Assembly: GCF_900107535.1 (NCBI RefSeq)
Contig: NZ_FNRA01000010.1
Span: 168,372-232,371 of the forward strand
Origin: Pedobacter hartonius
GTDB lineage: Bacteria > Bacteroidota > Bacteroidia > Sphingobacteriales > Sphingobacteriaceae
DNA length: 64,000 bases
Reading direction: 5' to 3'
The notes beneath the pieces were generated by a model, which saw only the letters and a program-made list of their open reading frames with translations, ran no database searches and was not told the DNA's origin. The position numbers and the translations under genes were made by a program. This document shows, in pieces, positions 53,998 to 63,360 of this stretch (position 1 is its first letter; each line of letters opens with the position of its first letter).

Positions 53998-54025
53998 CAA
54001 AGATTTTCCGGATTTATGGCCGAAT

Positions 54026-54790
54026 TTAACCAGCATTTGTTGCTTTCTGTTGTCTTTCTTCATCAGTATTCATCTTATTGAAACCAAACTTTGGTGCTAT
54101 CCGTGATAAAATCCTTCCAAGTTTTGATACTCCTATGGCAATTTCATCCTGACCATCGACCAAACCTTTGAAAACCTTTTGAGCAAATAGCGCGGGTGTC
54201 ATCATAGATATCTTTTTATCTCTATTCATTTGAGTATCAACCACAGGTGGTATAACTTCCACAACCCGTACAGAAGAATTCCGAAGCTTAAATCGTAGAC
54301 CCTGCGTAATTACCCTGAGCCCACTTTTAGTGGCACTATAGCCAGATGCCTGAGCTGAAGGAATGAACACATAGCCCGCTGTAACATTTATGATAGTAGC
54401 ATCTGATTGCTTCTCTAAAATACCCAATAGTTGATGAATTAAAGCTATCGGTGCCACTAGATTTGTAGCTATTTCAGCTTCCAAAATAGAGATGTAACCC
54501 GGTTCCTTAAAATCCGAAATGCTATAGATGCCAGCATTGTTGACAAGTACATTTAGTTTGGGAAAACGACTGGCAATTTCGTCTGCTAAAACTTCTCGCC
54601 CTGCTAGTGATGAAACATCTGCAACAATGATGTTTATTCTTGGTAACCGCTTTTGTACTTCATCAAGTGTTGCCCAAGTTCTGCCACAAATGATAACTTC
54701 ATTTCCTTCATTTAAAAAGGTTTCTGCAAGTGCCAGGCCTATTCCAGCGCTACCTCCGGTTATCAAAACTGTATTACCACTTCTTTTCAT
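54026..54790 (-). CDS. Short-chain dehydrogenase/reductase (DltE-like)
   Basis: A 254-residue SDR with GGSAGIGLA near 14, NNAGIY near 86 and YSATKSGLR near 150. The end of the protein and the general length fit the DltE-like group of oxidoreductases. The frame is open further upstream, but the MKRSGNTVLIT start at 54790 fits the fold. It is divergent from a HxlR-type regulator gene, a common pairing, so regulation by that protein is likely. Its base composition is AT-rich compared with the SDR at 52222. Confidence 0.9.
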   Translation of the reverse strand: MKRSGNTVLITGGSAGIGLALAETFLNEGNEVIICGRTWATLDEVQKRLPRINIIVADVSSLAGREVLADEIASRFPKLNVLVNNAGIYSISDFKEPGYISILEAEIATNLVAPIALIHQLLGILEKQSDATIINVTAGYVFIPSAQASGYSATKSGLRVITQGLRFKLRNSSVRVVEVIPPVVDTQMNRDKKISMMTPALFAQKVFKGLVDGQDEIAIGVSKLGRILSRIAPKFGFNKMNTDEERQQKATNAG

Positions 54791-54908
54791 TTCGTTTTTA
54801 TTTTCAAATATACATCCGTTGATATATATTTGAAAGTAGTTACAATAAAGTATATTAGTTTCCATAATGTTAGTATTGTGCAAATCAAATGGTTAAATAG
54901 AAAAAAAA

Positions 54909-55253
54909 ATGGAAAATAACGAAAATTGTAAAATTGAGTTGGATGATATAGGGTTTGTATTAAAAGTATTGGGTGGAAAATGGAAACTTTACATTCTAAC
55001 AAGCCTATATTTTGAAAAGAAACGTTTCAAACAATTAGAAAGAGATGTAATTGGTATTTCTCCCAAAATGCTCATTAAGGAATTAAAAGAATTAGAAGCC
55101 GTCGGAATAGTAAATCGTCACACCATTAATACTGTTCCAATTACAGTTGAATATAGTTTGACAGAAAATGGGCTTACTTTAAAACCGATACTAGGCCAAA
55201 TGAAACAATGGGCAGTACAATTTAAACAACAATTGAAGTCAGACAACCAATAG
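54909..55253 (+). CDS. HxlR-family transcriptional regulator
   Basis: A 114-residue winged-helix protein of the HxlR family: the conserved LGGKWKLYILTSLYF near 20, RFKQLERDVIGISPKMLIKELKELE near 40-65, and YSLTENGLTLKPIL near 90. Members often sense redox or electrophile stress. It is divergent from the SDR gene with 118 bases between the start codons and probably controls it. Confidence 0.92.
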   Translation: MENNENCKIELDDIGFVLKVLGGKWKLYILTSLYFEKKRFKQLERDVIGISPKMLIKELKELEAVGIVNRHTINTVPITVEYSLTENGLTLKPILGQMKQWAVQFKQQLKSDNQ

Positions 55254-55345
55254 GATCTTCGGGTAAAAAACAAGCTCTTTCAATTAAGTAAATCCAATAT
55301 TTTGAACCTATCAAACACATATTCCGATCTCATGAATTAACTCAT

Positions 55346-55384
55346 CATTCTGAGCTGTTCGGTAATGCCGAACAGTTCAGAATG
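55346..55384. terminator. Hairpin downstream of the HxlR gene
   Basis: Arms CATTCTGAGCTGTTCGG (55346-55362) and its complement (55368-55384, one G-T pair) form a 17-bp stem with a 5-base loop, 92 bases past the stop codon. Confidence 0.6.
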
Positions 55385-55859
55385 CAAAAGTTTATTTGTT
55401 TAGTACTATTTGCTGTTAAATTTTGCTTTCCCAAACTGCTCTAACCATGCTGGAAAAGTACGTAACTGTGGATTTAATTTTCTTAAGTTCTAACAGCCTT
55501 AATTGATTTTGGTTTTAAACATCGTAAAGTGATTTTAGATAAATGAAAAAGATTGCGTTTAGTTTCCATTCCGAAATCTTTTTGTTAACAAATCTATGCT
55601 GCCATTATTTAATTTTTTAAGTAATGACGCTAAATTTAGCACCAAATTACTTTTATATTCTGGGAAAGCTAGGATAGATACTTTTAGCTTTTTGTGGTGT
55701 ACTTTGGTTTCGCTTAGATTGACTCTGGTGACTAACCTACATGATGCTATAATTCTGCTATCAAAACATCAATTTTCAATACTGCCTGACTTTATCTTTT
55801 AATATTGGTTGAAGCTAAACAAACTTCAACCAATTTAACGATGTCTATAAATTCCGCAA
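55385..55859. other. AT-rich gap, nothing recognised
   Basis: About 475 bases between the hairpin and the end of the small exported peptide gene. A 68-codon open frame at 55596 has no family resemblance and no ribosome site and is not accepted as a gene. Confidence 0.4.
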
Positions 55860-56102
55860 TTAAATTCCGGTATAGCTATATTCAGCTAAAACTCCACGGT
55901 CATTAGGCTGTGTTGATCCTTTGGTAGCGGGTACAGAAGAAACCGGGTAGCTCGGTGGTAAACCGGTAACCTGAGCACAACTCGGACTTATAGGTAAATC
56001 ACAAGGAATTGCCTGGTCTGATCCTACCAGATAAAGCTTAGCGTTTGCCGCACCACCTACAGCAACCAGCGCTACTGCGGCGAAAAAAAATAACTTTTTC
56101 AT
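55860..56102 (-). CDS. Small exported peptide, DUF6520/NVEALA-like
   Basis: An 80-residue protein with a signal peptide (MKKLFFFAAVALVAVGGAANA) and a mature part of about 59 residues with exactly two Cys (IPCDLP and PSCAQV), separated by seven residues, then a Pro/Ser/Thr-rich end. It resembles the small exported peptides of the DUF6520 and NVEALA types found only in Bacteroidota. The exact family is uncertain. It lies 77 bases after a MauE/DoxX membrane protein gene and would be a natural target for disulfide formation. Confidence 0.65.
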   Translation of the reverse strand: MKKLFFFAAVALVAVGGAANAKLYLVGSDQAIPCDLPISPSCAQVTGLPPSYPVSSVPATKGSTQPNDRGVLAEYSYTGI

Positions 56103-56179
56103 GATGTAAATATTAAAATTAAGTTCCTACTCTATTTCAGGTTTTCGGATGCTCCTGATTCATTGGCCTAAGAATATTT

Positions 56180-56611
56180 TTATGGACTATGCTGTTTTTC
56201 CAGGGCCTTTTGGGCCTTTAAAACAATAGCTACTATTGCTAGAAAAATAAATACCAGATTAAATACCATATGTGTTCTCCACCCCATCATCGCCAGAACT
56301 CCTCCACATGAACAAGGGATAAAATCACTGTAGTTTAAAATGATAAATATATATCCGGTGAAGGCACACATCATACCCAAAGCCATTAACAATCCTATCA
56401 TTGCTGCCTTTGGTATTGCAATAAGAACTGAAATAAGAATCTCTAATGCAGGGACCAACCACACTAAAATTGACGCGTAATCTGTTATAACCGGTGATTT
56501 TGACATTTGCATTTCAGAATTATCATAATCCATCAACTTACTTGTTGCCGCATAGAGAAATAGTAATACATATGCATAACTGACTATATCAACTGTGATT
56601 CTCTTTATCAT
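56180..56611 (-). CDS. MauE/DoxX-like redox-associated membrane protein
   Basis: A 143-residue membrane protein with four hydrophobic helices (about 8-25, 46-66, 73-95 and 118-137). Between helices 3 and 4 it has IPCSCGGVLAMMGWRTHMVFN, the conserved CxCGG site of this Bacteroidota family. Relatives such as MauE take part in disulfide formation or cofactor maturation of exported proteins. Placed between a small two-Cys peptide gene and a membrane-anchored propeller-like protein gene, it may handle the peptide's thiols. Confidence 0.85.
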   Translation of the reverse strand: MIKRITVDIVSYAYVLLFLYAATSKLMDYDNSEMQMSKSPVITDYASILVWLVPALEILISVLIAIPKAAMIGLLMALGMMCAFTGYIFIILNYSDFIPCSCGGVLAMMGWRTHMVFNLVFIFLAIVAIVLKAQKALEKQHSP

Positions 56612-56625
56612 TGATATTTTTATAA

Positions 56626-57678
56626 CTAATGTTCATCCATACTATATTTCACAAGATATTTCCCATAAATAGCGAGCAGCGTATCCCCTTTGACTTGAAA
56701 ATCCGAAACCTTTATTCCCCTATATCTGGGTAAATAAAAACTATTCCTGTATTTTCCTGTAGTACTATCATAAGTGTCAATTACACTATTGTCCGCAAAT
56801 TTTAATTCTGTATCATTATCCGCTTTCAATCTGGAACGTATATAAATTTGATTTTTATCAGCGGTAATAAATGCATTTACAACCTTTGGTGGTTTAGTTT
56901 GCATAATAACCCTTTTATTTTCCTTAACGTCAGTTTTCACTTTTGTGGTAATATCTGCTGTAAGGACCGTATCAATTGTTTTACTTTTGTAAAGTAGATT
57001 GAGATTAGTATCCAGCGATAAAAACTCCCCTCTGTAATAATACATGTAGAATACCCTGGCATTTTCCCTGTCATAATATAAGTGGCCTTCATTTGCAAAT
57101 ATGCCATTGGCTAAATTTGGAAGTACATATTCTTTTTCCAGTTTGACGGAGTCAGTTATGGAAATTTTTGTGATGGACCTGTTATCGTTTTTGCCATGAG
57201 GGTACCGGCCTCTTGCAATAATTGTATGAGGAGATATCGCTTTGAACCTGTCAAATGTGAATGAAGTAAGTTTAAGAACTTCTGATTGTGTCCCACTGGA
57301 CTTTAAAATATCACCATAGAGGTTGGTACACAATACTGTAGATTGAAAAATATCTTTATAAATATTAACAGCCTTTGAATTAAAAAGAATAGGATATCTG
57401 ATCACAATAGTATCCAATTTTGTTAATCCATAGTCGATTTCATACAAATTCAATTTATCAGCGTACCTGTTTAATTTTATTTTACTACCGGATCCTGGAG
57501 AAAACTCAAATGTTTTGTCTGGGAATTCAAACATATGTAGCACCTTGAGTTTCGGATCTTTGATTTTCCTTACAAAAGCGTTATTCTTTTCGCCGGAATT
57601 GGCATTAAGCATTAATAAATACACGGCCAGGAAACCAAAACCTATAACAAGAATCATGTATAATATTACTCGTTTCAT
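56626..57678 (-). CDS. Membrane-anchored beta-propeller-like protein, unknown function
   Basis: A 350-residue protein with an N-terminal membrane anchor (about 5-24) and a long periplasmic part rich in beta-strands. Repeated patterns such as LYEIDYGLTKLDTI, FYMYYYRGEFLSLDTNLNLLY and NQIYIRSRLKAD suggest a six- or seven-bladed propeller, similar in style to TolB/6-bladed quinoprotein-like proteins. No catalytic motif is visible. It is 14 bases before the MauE-like gene and heads the three-gene set. Confidence 0.65.
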   Translation of the reverse strand: MKRVILYMILVIGFGFLAVYLLMLNANSGEKNNAFVRKIKDPKLKVLHMFEFPDKTFEFSPGSGSKIKLNRYADKLNLYEIDYGLTKLDTIVIRYPILFNSKAVNIYKDIFQSTVLCTNLYGDILKSSGTQSEVLKLTSFTFDRFKAISPHTIIARGRYPHGKNDNRSITKISITDSVKLEKEYVLPNLANGIFANEGHLYYDRENARVFYMYYYRGEFLSLDTNLNLLYKSKTIDTVLTADITTKVKTDVKENKRVIMQTKPPKVVNAFITADKNQIYIRSRLKADNDTELKFADNSVIDTYDSTTGKYRNSFYLPRYRGIKVSDFQVKGDTLLAIYGKYLVKYSMDEH

Positions 57679-57782
57679 CTGTTGAAATTATAGGTATTCT
57701 ATTCTCTAATCACTTAAATCATATAGTTAAATTCTATTATAATTCAGGTCCGCTAAAATCCACTGTCATTATTATCCCTGTA

Positions 57783-57914
57783 CTACTTAACTAAGTTAGG
57801 TACATTAATCCTTCGGGTTGTGCCAGAATTGGACAAATCAATTGTATAACTCCGGTCGACAGAACCGGCTATTCTATAGCTCCTGTTTTCGCGAGTAAAA
57901 ATACTCAGCGTCAT
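57783..57914 (-). CDS. Possible 43-residue protein coupled to the Crp-like gene
   Basis: The ATG overlaps the stop codon of the Crp-like gene in the arrangement ATGA. The frame of 43 codons (MTLSIFTRENRSYRIAGSVD and on) has a natural, strand-rich composition. The family is not recognised, and it may be a remnant or chance frame. If real it would be made by translational coupling. Confidence 0.3.
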   Translation of the reverse strand: MTLSIFTRENRSYRIAGSVDRSYTIDLSNSGTTRRINVPNLVK

Positions 57915-58507
57915 TTCCTGGCGTAAAATTCATTATATGAAGAACGGGATATACATAAGTAGGAAGCCAGATCAGTTTTAGAAAAAATCAGCTCTATTCC
58001 TTTTCTTGTAGAAAGCAACTTCTTAAATCTTTCAAATGCACTTAACTTTTGAAAGTCCAAGTATTGTTTTTCATAATAGATCATGTGCTTCAACAAAATT
58101 GATTCACGAATTAAATAGGATTCCGGATAGGTTATAATTACACTGCTCAATGCTGGTCTTTCCAGCACGAGAAGTGAAGAATCCTGAACTATCTCAATAT
58201 TGAGGGAAGAGATAGATTCATAGAAGAAGCTTATGATATCGCCTACTATGCACGGACTTTCCCATAAATGGGTGATCTTTTTTTTGCCCTGATGATCCTC
58301 ATAGCCTTTTATAGCTCCTTTTTCGAGGAAATAAATTACATCAGGTATACTTCGTCCCAGAGCCAGTATTCTTCCATGTTGTATATCAATTGTTTTTAAC
58401 TGACTTTCCAGTTCTTTAATCCACACCGAGTGAGCAGATTGTGCTAACATAAAGGATGAAAGCTTATCTCCTGGAAATAAATAATTAAAAAAATTTTTGT
58501 AGTCCAT
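57911..58507 (-). CDS. Crp/Fnr-family transcriptional regulator
   Basis: A 198-residue regulator with an N-terminal cyclic-nucleotide-binding-like domain (about 20-130; GRSIPDVIYFLEKGAIKGYE) and a short C-terminal helix-turn-helix (about 165-198; FSKTDLASYLCISRSSYNEF). No residues for cAMP binding are obvious, as usual in Bacteroidota members. It lies upstream of the propeller/MauE/peptide set on the same strand and may regulate it. The start at 58507 (MDYKNFF) is preferred over an upstream ATG at 58552. Confidence 0.82.
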   Translation of the reverse strand: MDYKNFFNYLFPGDKLSSFMLAQSAHSVWIKELESQLKTIDIQHGRILALGRSIPDVIYFLEKGAIKGYEDHQGKKKITHLWESPCIVGDIISFFYESISSLNIEIVQDSSLLVLERPALSSVIITYPESYLIRESILLKHMIYYEKQYLDFQKLSAFERFKKLLSTRKGIELIFSKTDLASYLCISRSSYNEFYARK

Positions 58508-59003
58508 ATCATTGATTTTTATATAGTGACTATTCTGACGATACCCGCGCACTTTTCAATCAGAAATCTTAACCAAACCGTATTTTTTAACGTCACATTG
58601 CTGAGCATATTTAAATTATATCTACACATCGATTACCAACTTATAAATGACCTCTTCTATAAGACACAAATTCCACCATTGTGAATAATTATGTACATAT
58701 ATATTAAATACTACTAACGTTAGATTAAGTATATAACACTGAACTCAATAAAAAGCTTATTATTTTATATAACCGAAAGTGGTGAGATGGCGGACCACCA
58801 GGTCCTGAAGGAAGCAAAAGATAAAATTCTAAAATACCGGAACCAAAAAAGCCTTAGATTTCTCCAAGGCTTTCAGGCGTACTTCTTACCGGACAAAGCC
58901 GAACTGCTTTGAACAGGATTTGAATCAAATTGTTCAAATACAGCAAAATAGAACAGAATTTTAAAATAGTTCTGGCCTGAACAGACGCTCATAGCTTGCA
59001 TAG
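58508..59003. other. AT-rich gap with a short hairpin
   Basis: No gene is supported. A hairpin AAAGCCTT/AAGGCTTT lies at about 58847-58879 and GTGGT/ACCAC at about 58780-58800. It may be debris of past insertions. Confidence 0.35.
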
Positions 59004-59174
59004 AAATTATTACAATCTACCCTTAACGCTAATTACTTCGAACACCTGGAACGCTTTTGTAGGGTGCTGGAACCAATTATTGACGATTTAAAGAGTAAAG
59101 GGTTTATAAAAATAAAGGAATATTTATTCGATATCTCGCTTCTCTCTCCCGTTGTCTCCTCAATTTTGAACTAA
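59004..59174 (+). pseudogene. Coding-like remnant, unknown
   Basis: A frame of 56 codons without ATG reads like the C-terminal end of a helical protein (YFEHLERFCRVLEPIIDDLK, then SKGFIKIKEYLFDIS). Family not recognised. Together with the next remnant it points to decayed genes between the Crp and AraC genes. Confidence 0.25.
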
Positions 59175-59191
59175 AAAGTTGGCAACTTTGA

Positions 59192-59323
59192 AAAATAGTA
59201 TTTTCAACTAACGAGTATGGTAAAAATAACTTTCCTATTGGGGTGGACCCAAGTGGGCACTTCTCGAAATATTTTCCATCTGATTTATGTTTAATCGCTG
59301 ATTTAGCAAAAGAAATTGTATAG
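59192..59323 (+). pseudogene. Coding-like remnant, unknown
   Basis: A frame of 43 codons without ATG contains FPIGVDPSGHFSKYFPSDLC and ends in LAKEIV. It looks protein-like but is not recognised. Confidence 0.2.
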
Positions 59324-59419
59324 GAATTTTCAAGAAGTACATTTCATTTATTGGTAGGATCAGCTAAAAGATTGAAATCTAAACAAACTTTTAGCTATCC
59401 ACATAACGGCTGTTACGGC

Positions 59420-60418
59420 TTACGATTTAACCATTATTTCTCCTGGAAGAATACCATAGTTTTTTTTATATAATCCAGAAAAATAACCGGGCTGATTATA
59501 CCCCAATTCATAGGCAACGTCATTAACGTTATTAAAATTTCCGCTTAAAAGTAGTGTCTGCGCGAGTAGCATTTTTTCATTTAAAAAAAACCTGTTTGGA
59601 GTTTGTTTTAAGATCTTTTTAAACAGCACTTTATACTTTGATACCGACATATCAGCCATTGCTGAAAGTTGGTGTAGGCCGGGAAAATCTGATAATAAAT
59701 TATCCAGCATATATTGGGAGGTTTTTAATACCTGATCAATATCCTGTTGTGATAACTTATTGATAATCGGTTGGAACCTTGTAGCCCGGTCTACCAGATA
59801 GGCCAAAAGGCGCAAAGCAGTGCTTTTAAGTTTCAATTCAAATGAAGTACTGGTGAAAGAAAGATTTTCTAAGCTGTTTAAAAGCACTTTGCTTCTGCTA
59901 TCAATATGACTGTAAAAGAAAAGTGTATTTTTAGATTCGTCAAACAAGCCACTAGTGATTTCTTCTTCTCTGTTGGGAGCAAATAAACATTTTAAAAAAT
60001 CTTTGTCAATAATCAGTCTTAAACTATATGATCGCTCTTCTACCGGAGGAATGATTATACCTCTTATACTGGCATCCATAAATCCCATGCCTAATTTCGA
60101 CTGATATCCAGCACGATGTTCTGTATCATGCAACAGATGGGTTGTAACTTCATCTCCCAGATCGAAATAAGCCATATAGTAGTTTTGATCGGTAGCGATT
60201 CTGGTTATTGCTACAGGTACATGAAAGGTCATGTCCAGTAAAAAAACAGATAAACCCGGCAATACCTCCAGAAATATGGAACTGCCAGTGGCAATTGAGT
60301 CTGGCATCACCATAATTTTCTGGTCAGTAATCACAGCACCTAATTTATCGGCTACTTGCTGCTGCCATTCTGGACTTAGCGTATAATGATATAAGAATTC
60401 AATTCTTTCCTCACTCAT
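59420..60418 (-). CDS. AraC-family transcriptional regulator
   Basis: A 332-residue regulator with an unassigned N-terminal domain of about 220 residues and a C-terminal AraC-type helix-turn-helix (about 232-330; LSAMADMSVSKYKVLFKKIL and ELGYNQPGYFSGLYKKNYG). It follows a paralogue by 2 bases in the same transcript. The target genes are unknown; the divergent metallo-beta-lactamase-fold gene is a candidate. Confidence 0.88.
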   Translation of the reverse strand: MSEERIEFLYHYTLSPEWQQQVADKLGAVITDQKIMVMPDSIATGSSIFLEVLPGLSVFLLDMTFHVPVAITRIATDQNYYMAYFDLGDEVTTHLLHDTEHRAGYQSKLGMGFMDASIRGIIIPPVEERSYSLRLIIDKDFLKCLFAPNREEEITSGLFDESKNTLFFYSHIDSRSKVLLNSLENLSFTSTSFELKLKSTALRLLAYLVDRATRFQPIINKLSQQDIDQVLKTSQYMLDNLLSDFPGLHQLSAMADMSVSKYKVLFKKILKQTPNRFFLNEKMLLAQTLLLSGNFNNVNDVAYELGYNQPGYFSGLYKKNYGILPGEIMVKS

Positions 60419-60420
60419 CG

Positions 60421-61401
60421 TTATAGTTTAATTAAATACTCTTTGGGGGAGACACCGTAACTGTTTCTAAACTGTTCAATGAGGTGGGAAGCATCAAAGA
60501 AATTAAATTCATCAGCAATCTCTGCAACGGTATGGTTGCCTTTTTCGAGGAGTTCTTTTGCAAAAGATAGTTTATTTGTTAAAAAAAAGGAGTTGGCACT
60601 ATCCCCGGTTATTTTCTTGAAGATTTTTTTATACTTTGTTTCAGACATACATGCTTTTGATGCAAGTGCCGGTATACCTGGAAAGTGATCTTTTATATGT
60701 TCAACAAGGTAGGATTGAGAGCTAATGATATTACTAACATCTTCCTGAACTACTTTTTCAAGAATGATCTCCTGCACCAGAAGCTGGTCAAGATAGTCGC
60801 TAATCAGGCCATATACAGTACCCTGAATAAATACATCATACAAAGGTCCGCCAGGAGGAAACCTTCGCAGTTCATCCATTAACCACCAGGCTTGATTACT
60901 CATTCTGTCAAATCTTACAATGGTGTTTAACTCGGGTTCGAAGACGGATTCCAGAATTTGATTATACTTAGGAATATCGGAAATATATTCCTTTAACGCA
61001 TTTTTCTTAATAAAAATAGCGATCATATAGGTTGTACAACCAGATTTTACCAGATAGTCACCATCTAGGTTGGAATCAAAAACGCTTAAATTATATCCCC
61101 AGCGTCCAATTGAACGTGAAACACCGTTGAGTATGTGGGTAGCGTTACCCTCCGTTAGATTAAAAAATAACGATATAAAATCATGCTGCGTGTTTCGTAA
61201 CCGATAAACAACATCTTCATGATAGACTACATCAACTAAAAATGCTGTTATTTGGTTACTAATAGCGCAAACATATCGTGTTCCAGGACTTCCACCCTCT
61301 GGAACTTTTATATAACTACCTTGTACATATCCGTCTAATTGGACAGCCATGCTCTCCATCCAGTCTGATTCTACGCCATATTGGTGAATAACTTCTCTCA
61401 T
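60421..61401 (-). CDS. AraC-family transcriptional regulator (tandem paralogue)
   Basis: A 326-residue regulator of the same design as the next gene, with AraC helices at about 228-325 (LASKACMSETKYKKIFKKIT and DASHLIEQFRNSYGVSPKEY). Tandem paralogous AraC genes might form heterodimers or respond to different signals. It is divergent from the lipoprotein metallo-hydrolase gene, with about 220 bases between the starts. Confidence 0.88.
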   Translation of the reverse strand: MREVIHQYGVESDWMESMAVQLDGYVQGSYIKVPEGGSPGTRYVCAISNQITAFLVDVVYHEDVVYRLRNTQHDFISLFFNLTEGNATHILNGVSRSIGRWGYNLSVFDSNLDGDYLVKSGCTTYMIAIFIKKNALKEYISDIPKYNQILESVFEPELNTIVRFDRMSNQAWWLMDELRRFPPGGPLYDVFIQGTVYGLISDYLDQLLVQEIILEKVVQEDVSNIISSQSYLVEHIKDHFPGIPALASKACMSETKYKKIFKKITGDSANSFFLTNKLSFAKELLEKGNHTVAEIADEFNFFDASHLIEQFRNSYGVSPKEYLIKL

Positions 61402-61619
61402 GTGATCGCTAAATCTAATGAATAACCTGCCCTGATACTAATAAAGATACCGCCTATTTTATTGATCTGTCTTTACAATAGCGCGTTTGGATTGAATCGT
61501 ATTTCAGTATTATACCCAGTATCGCACTTATAAATAAATAGAAGTCTTGATAAGCATATTTTTATAATACCTTGTGGCTCCATGAGACTCATTTTAAGCC
61601 CATTATTGTTATCCAAAAT

Positions 61620-62615
61620 ATGAATATACTAAAATCACTTTTCATTTATTTTGTTCTGGTCATTATCTTTTTATCCGTTGGTGGATGTTATCTGATGAAA
61701 CCGGCTAAAAAGATGGATGCATATAAAAGGTATTATTCCGATAATACTTCAATTCCTAATAAGGACGCTGTAAAGGTTACCTATCTTGGCGTAACATCAT
61801 TACTGTTGGATGATGGTAAAACACAATTGTTAGTGGATTGCTTTTTCTCAAGACCTTCAGTCTTTAAGGTGGCGACATCAAAAGTTTCGACCGATACCGC
61901 TTTGGTTAACACCGTTCTTTCCCAATATAAAATAAATAGATTAAAGGGAATATTTATCTCCCATTCACATTATGATCACGCTTTTGATGCGGCATATGTT
62001 GCAAAAAAGACTAACGCCAATCTACTCGGTTCACAATCAACATTAAGTATTGGAAAAGGAGGTGGTTTGAGCAATAACAAAATGGCATTATTTAAGGATG
62101 GATGGGAACAACAGTTTGGGGATTTCAACGTTTCTGTGATCGCCTCCAGACACTCACCTGCAACGCCGTTAAACGACGACTTAGGTAAAAATATAACGGA
62201 ATCCCTTATCCAGCCCGCGAAAGTAAAGAAATATGTAGAAGGCGGCTCCTATGATTTTTTAATAAAACATAAGGGATATGTCATTTATATTAAAGCAAGT
62301 GCAAATTACATCCCAGAAAAGCTAAAGGGTTTGAGGGCCGACGCTTTGTTTTTAGCCGTTGGAACTTTGGGAAAGAGAGACAGCGTATTCATGAATAACT
62401 ACTACCAGGAAACTGTAGCAATCCTGAAACCAAAGATTGTAGTGCCCATCCATTGGGATAATTTTTTGCAACCTCTTTCTGATCACTTAGAGATGATGCC
62501 CAGGGTCATGGATGACACTTATAAAGCATTTGATCTTTTGATAGGGAAAACAAGAGATGACAATTTCAAATTTGAAATATTACAGGGAGGCAAAAGCATT
62601 GTATTATCTAAATGA
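61620..62615 (+). CDS. Metallo-beta-lactamase-fold lipoprotein hydrolase
   Basis: A 331-residue protein with a lipoprotein-type signal (FLSVGGC, Cys about 23). The metal motif SHSHYDHAFD near 122 (HxHxDH) and a C-terminal PIHWDNF near 285 place it in the UlaG/NAPE-PLD-like branch of the metallo-beta-lactamase fold. It is probably anchored to a membrane facing the periplasm. The substrate is unknown. An upstream in-frame ATG at 61572 would add a non-hydrophobic stretch before the signal and is less likely. Confidence 0.85.
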   Translation: MNILKSLFIYFVLVIIFLSVGGCYLMKPAKKMDAYKRYYSDNTSIPNKDAVKVTYLGVTSLLLDDGKTQLLVDCFFSRPSVFKVATSKVSTDTALVNTVLSQYKINRLKGIFISHSHYDHAFDAAYVAKKTNANLLGSQSTLSIGKGGGLSNNKMALFKDGWEQQFGDFNVSVIASRHSPATPLNDDLGKNITESLIQPAKVKKYVEGGSYDFLIKHKGYVIYIKASANYIPEKLKGLRADALFLAVGTLGKRDSVFMNNYYQETVAILKPKIVVPIHWDNFLQPLSDHLEMMPRVMDDTYKAFDLLIGKTRDDNFKFEILQGGKSIVLSK

Positions 62616-62693
62616 AACCAGACTATACTAAGAACTAATCAGCCTTTGATATAGGTTGGTCTTATTTGCATACTATTGTGGCTTATCCAGCTA

Positions 62694-62722
62694 TTGAGGT
62701 ATTCTTGCATGTCATACTTTTG
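62694..62722 (+). promoter_or_regulatory. Promoter of the lipoprotein gene
   Basis: TTG (62694-62696), 18 bases, then TACTTTTG (62715-62722) match both the -33 and -7 elements of Bacteroidota promoters, 55 bases before the ATG at 62778. Confidence 0.6.
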
Positions 62723-62777
62723 TATCATTGATTCATATCATGATGATATAAATTATTAAACATATAAAAATACAAAT

Positions 62778-63224
62778 ATGAAAATCAAATTTTTAGTAGC
62801 ATTCTTAGCTGTAGCAACTGCATTTACTGCATGTAAAAAAGATAATGACGATACCACTCCAGGCAAAAAACTTCCAACAGGCCAATATAGACTTATCGAA
62901 TCCGTTCAGTATGATTCAGCTGGAAAAGATTCGGCGACTGTAAAGTTTCCATTAAGCTCACTTAGCTTATCATTTGATCAAAATAAGAAAGCAGCAAATA
63001 TTGTAGGAAAGCCCGAGTCTCTTAACATCGTAGGAAGTTATAATGTTAAGGCTAACAGCGCCCTAACTGACAAACTAATTTCGACTTCTAAAATTATAGG
63101 TACAGTAAATGACGGGCTTGTGGTAACGCTTTTACAAAATGGCACTGCATATGAAGCAACAAGTGGTACCGTCACCATAAAAGCAAAAGACAAAGGCTAT
63201 TTGGTATTCAGCATGCAAAAATAA
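62778..63224 (+). CDS. Small lipoprotein, unknown function
   Basis: A 148-residue lipoprotein with a clear lipobox (MKIKFLVAFLAVATAFTAC, Cys 19) and a Lys/Asp linker. The mature part is beta-rich and lacks Cys, a pattern of small lipocalin- or META-like folds in Bacteroidota lipoproteins. No family is firmly recognised. It has its own promoter and terminator. Confidence 0.8.
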   Translation: MKIKFLVAFLAVATAFTACKKDNDDTTPGKKLPTGQYRLIESVQYDSAGKDSATVKFPLSSLSLSFDQNKKAANIVGKPESLNIVGSYNVKANSALTDKLISTSKIIGTVNDGLVVTLLQNGTAYEATSGTVTIKAKDKGYLVFSMQK

Positions 63225-63238
63225 TTTCGGCCGAATAT

Positions 63239-63280
63239 AATAAGACCTCCTCTGATACTATCATCAGAGGAGGTCTTATT
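63239..63280 (+). terminator. Terminator after the small lipoprotein gene
   Basis: Arms AATAAGACCTCCTCTGAT (63239-63256) and its exact complement (63263-63280) form an 18-bp stem with a 6-base loop. Confidence 0.85.
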
Positions 63281-63360
63281 TGCAAAATGAAAGGTTAGTT
63301 TCAATGCTAACTATCCTTTCATGCTAAAATTATTATAATCACTTCTAATACATATCTTCG

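Noticed and set aside
55596..55802. 68-codon plus-strand frame
   Set aside because: No ribosome site, no family pattern and composition like translated AT-rich intergenic DNA.
58890..58960. tRNA-like stretch near AACAGGATTTGAATC
   Set aside because: It resembles a T-arm only superficially; no acceptor, D or anticodon stems could be drawn.
59175..59192. Short palindrome AAAGTTGGCAACTTT
   Set aside because: The arms of 7 bases in AT-rich sequence without a T run or gene end are not enough to call a site.
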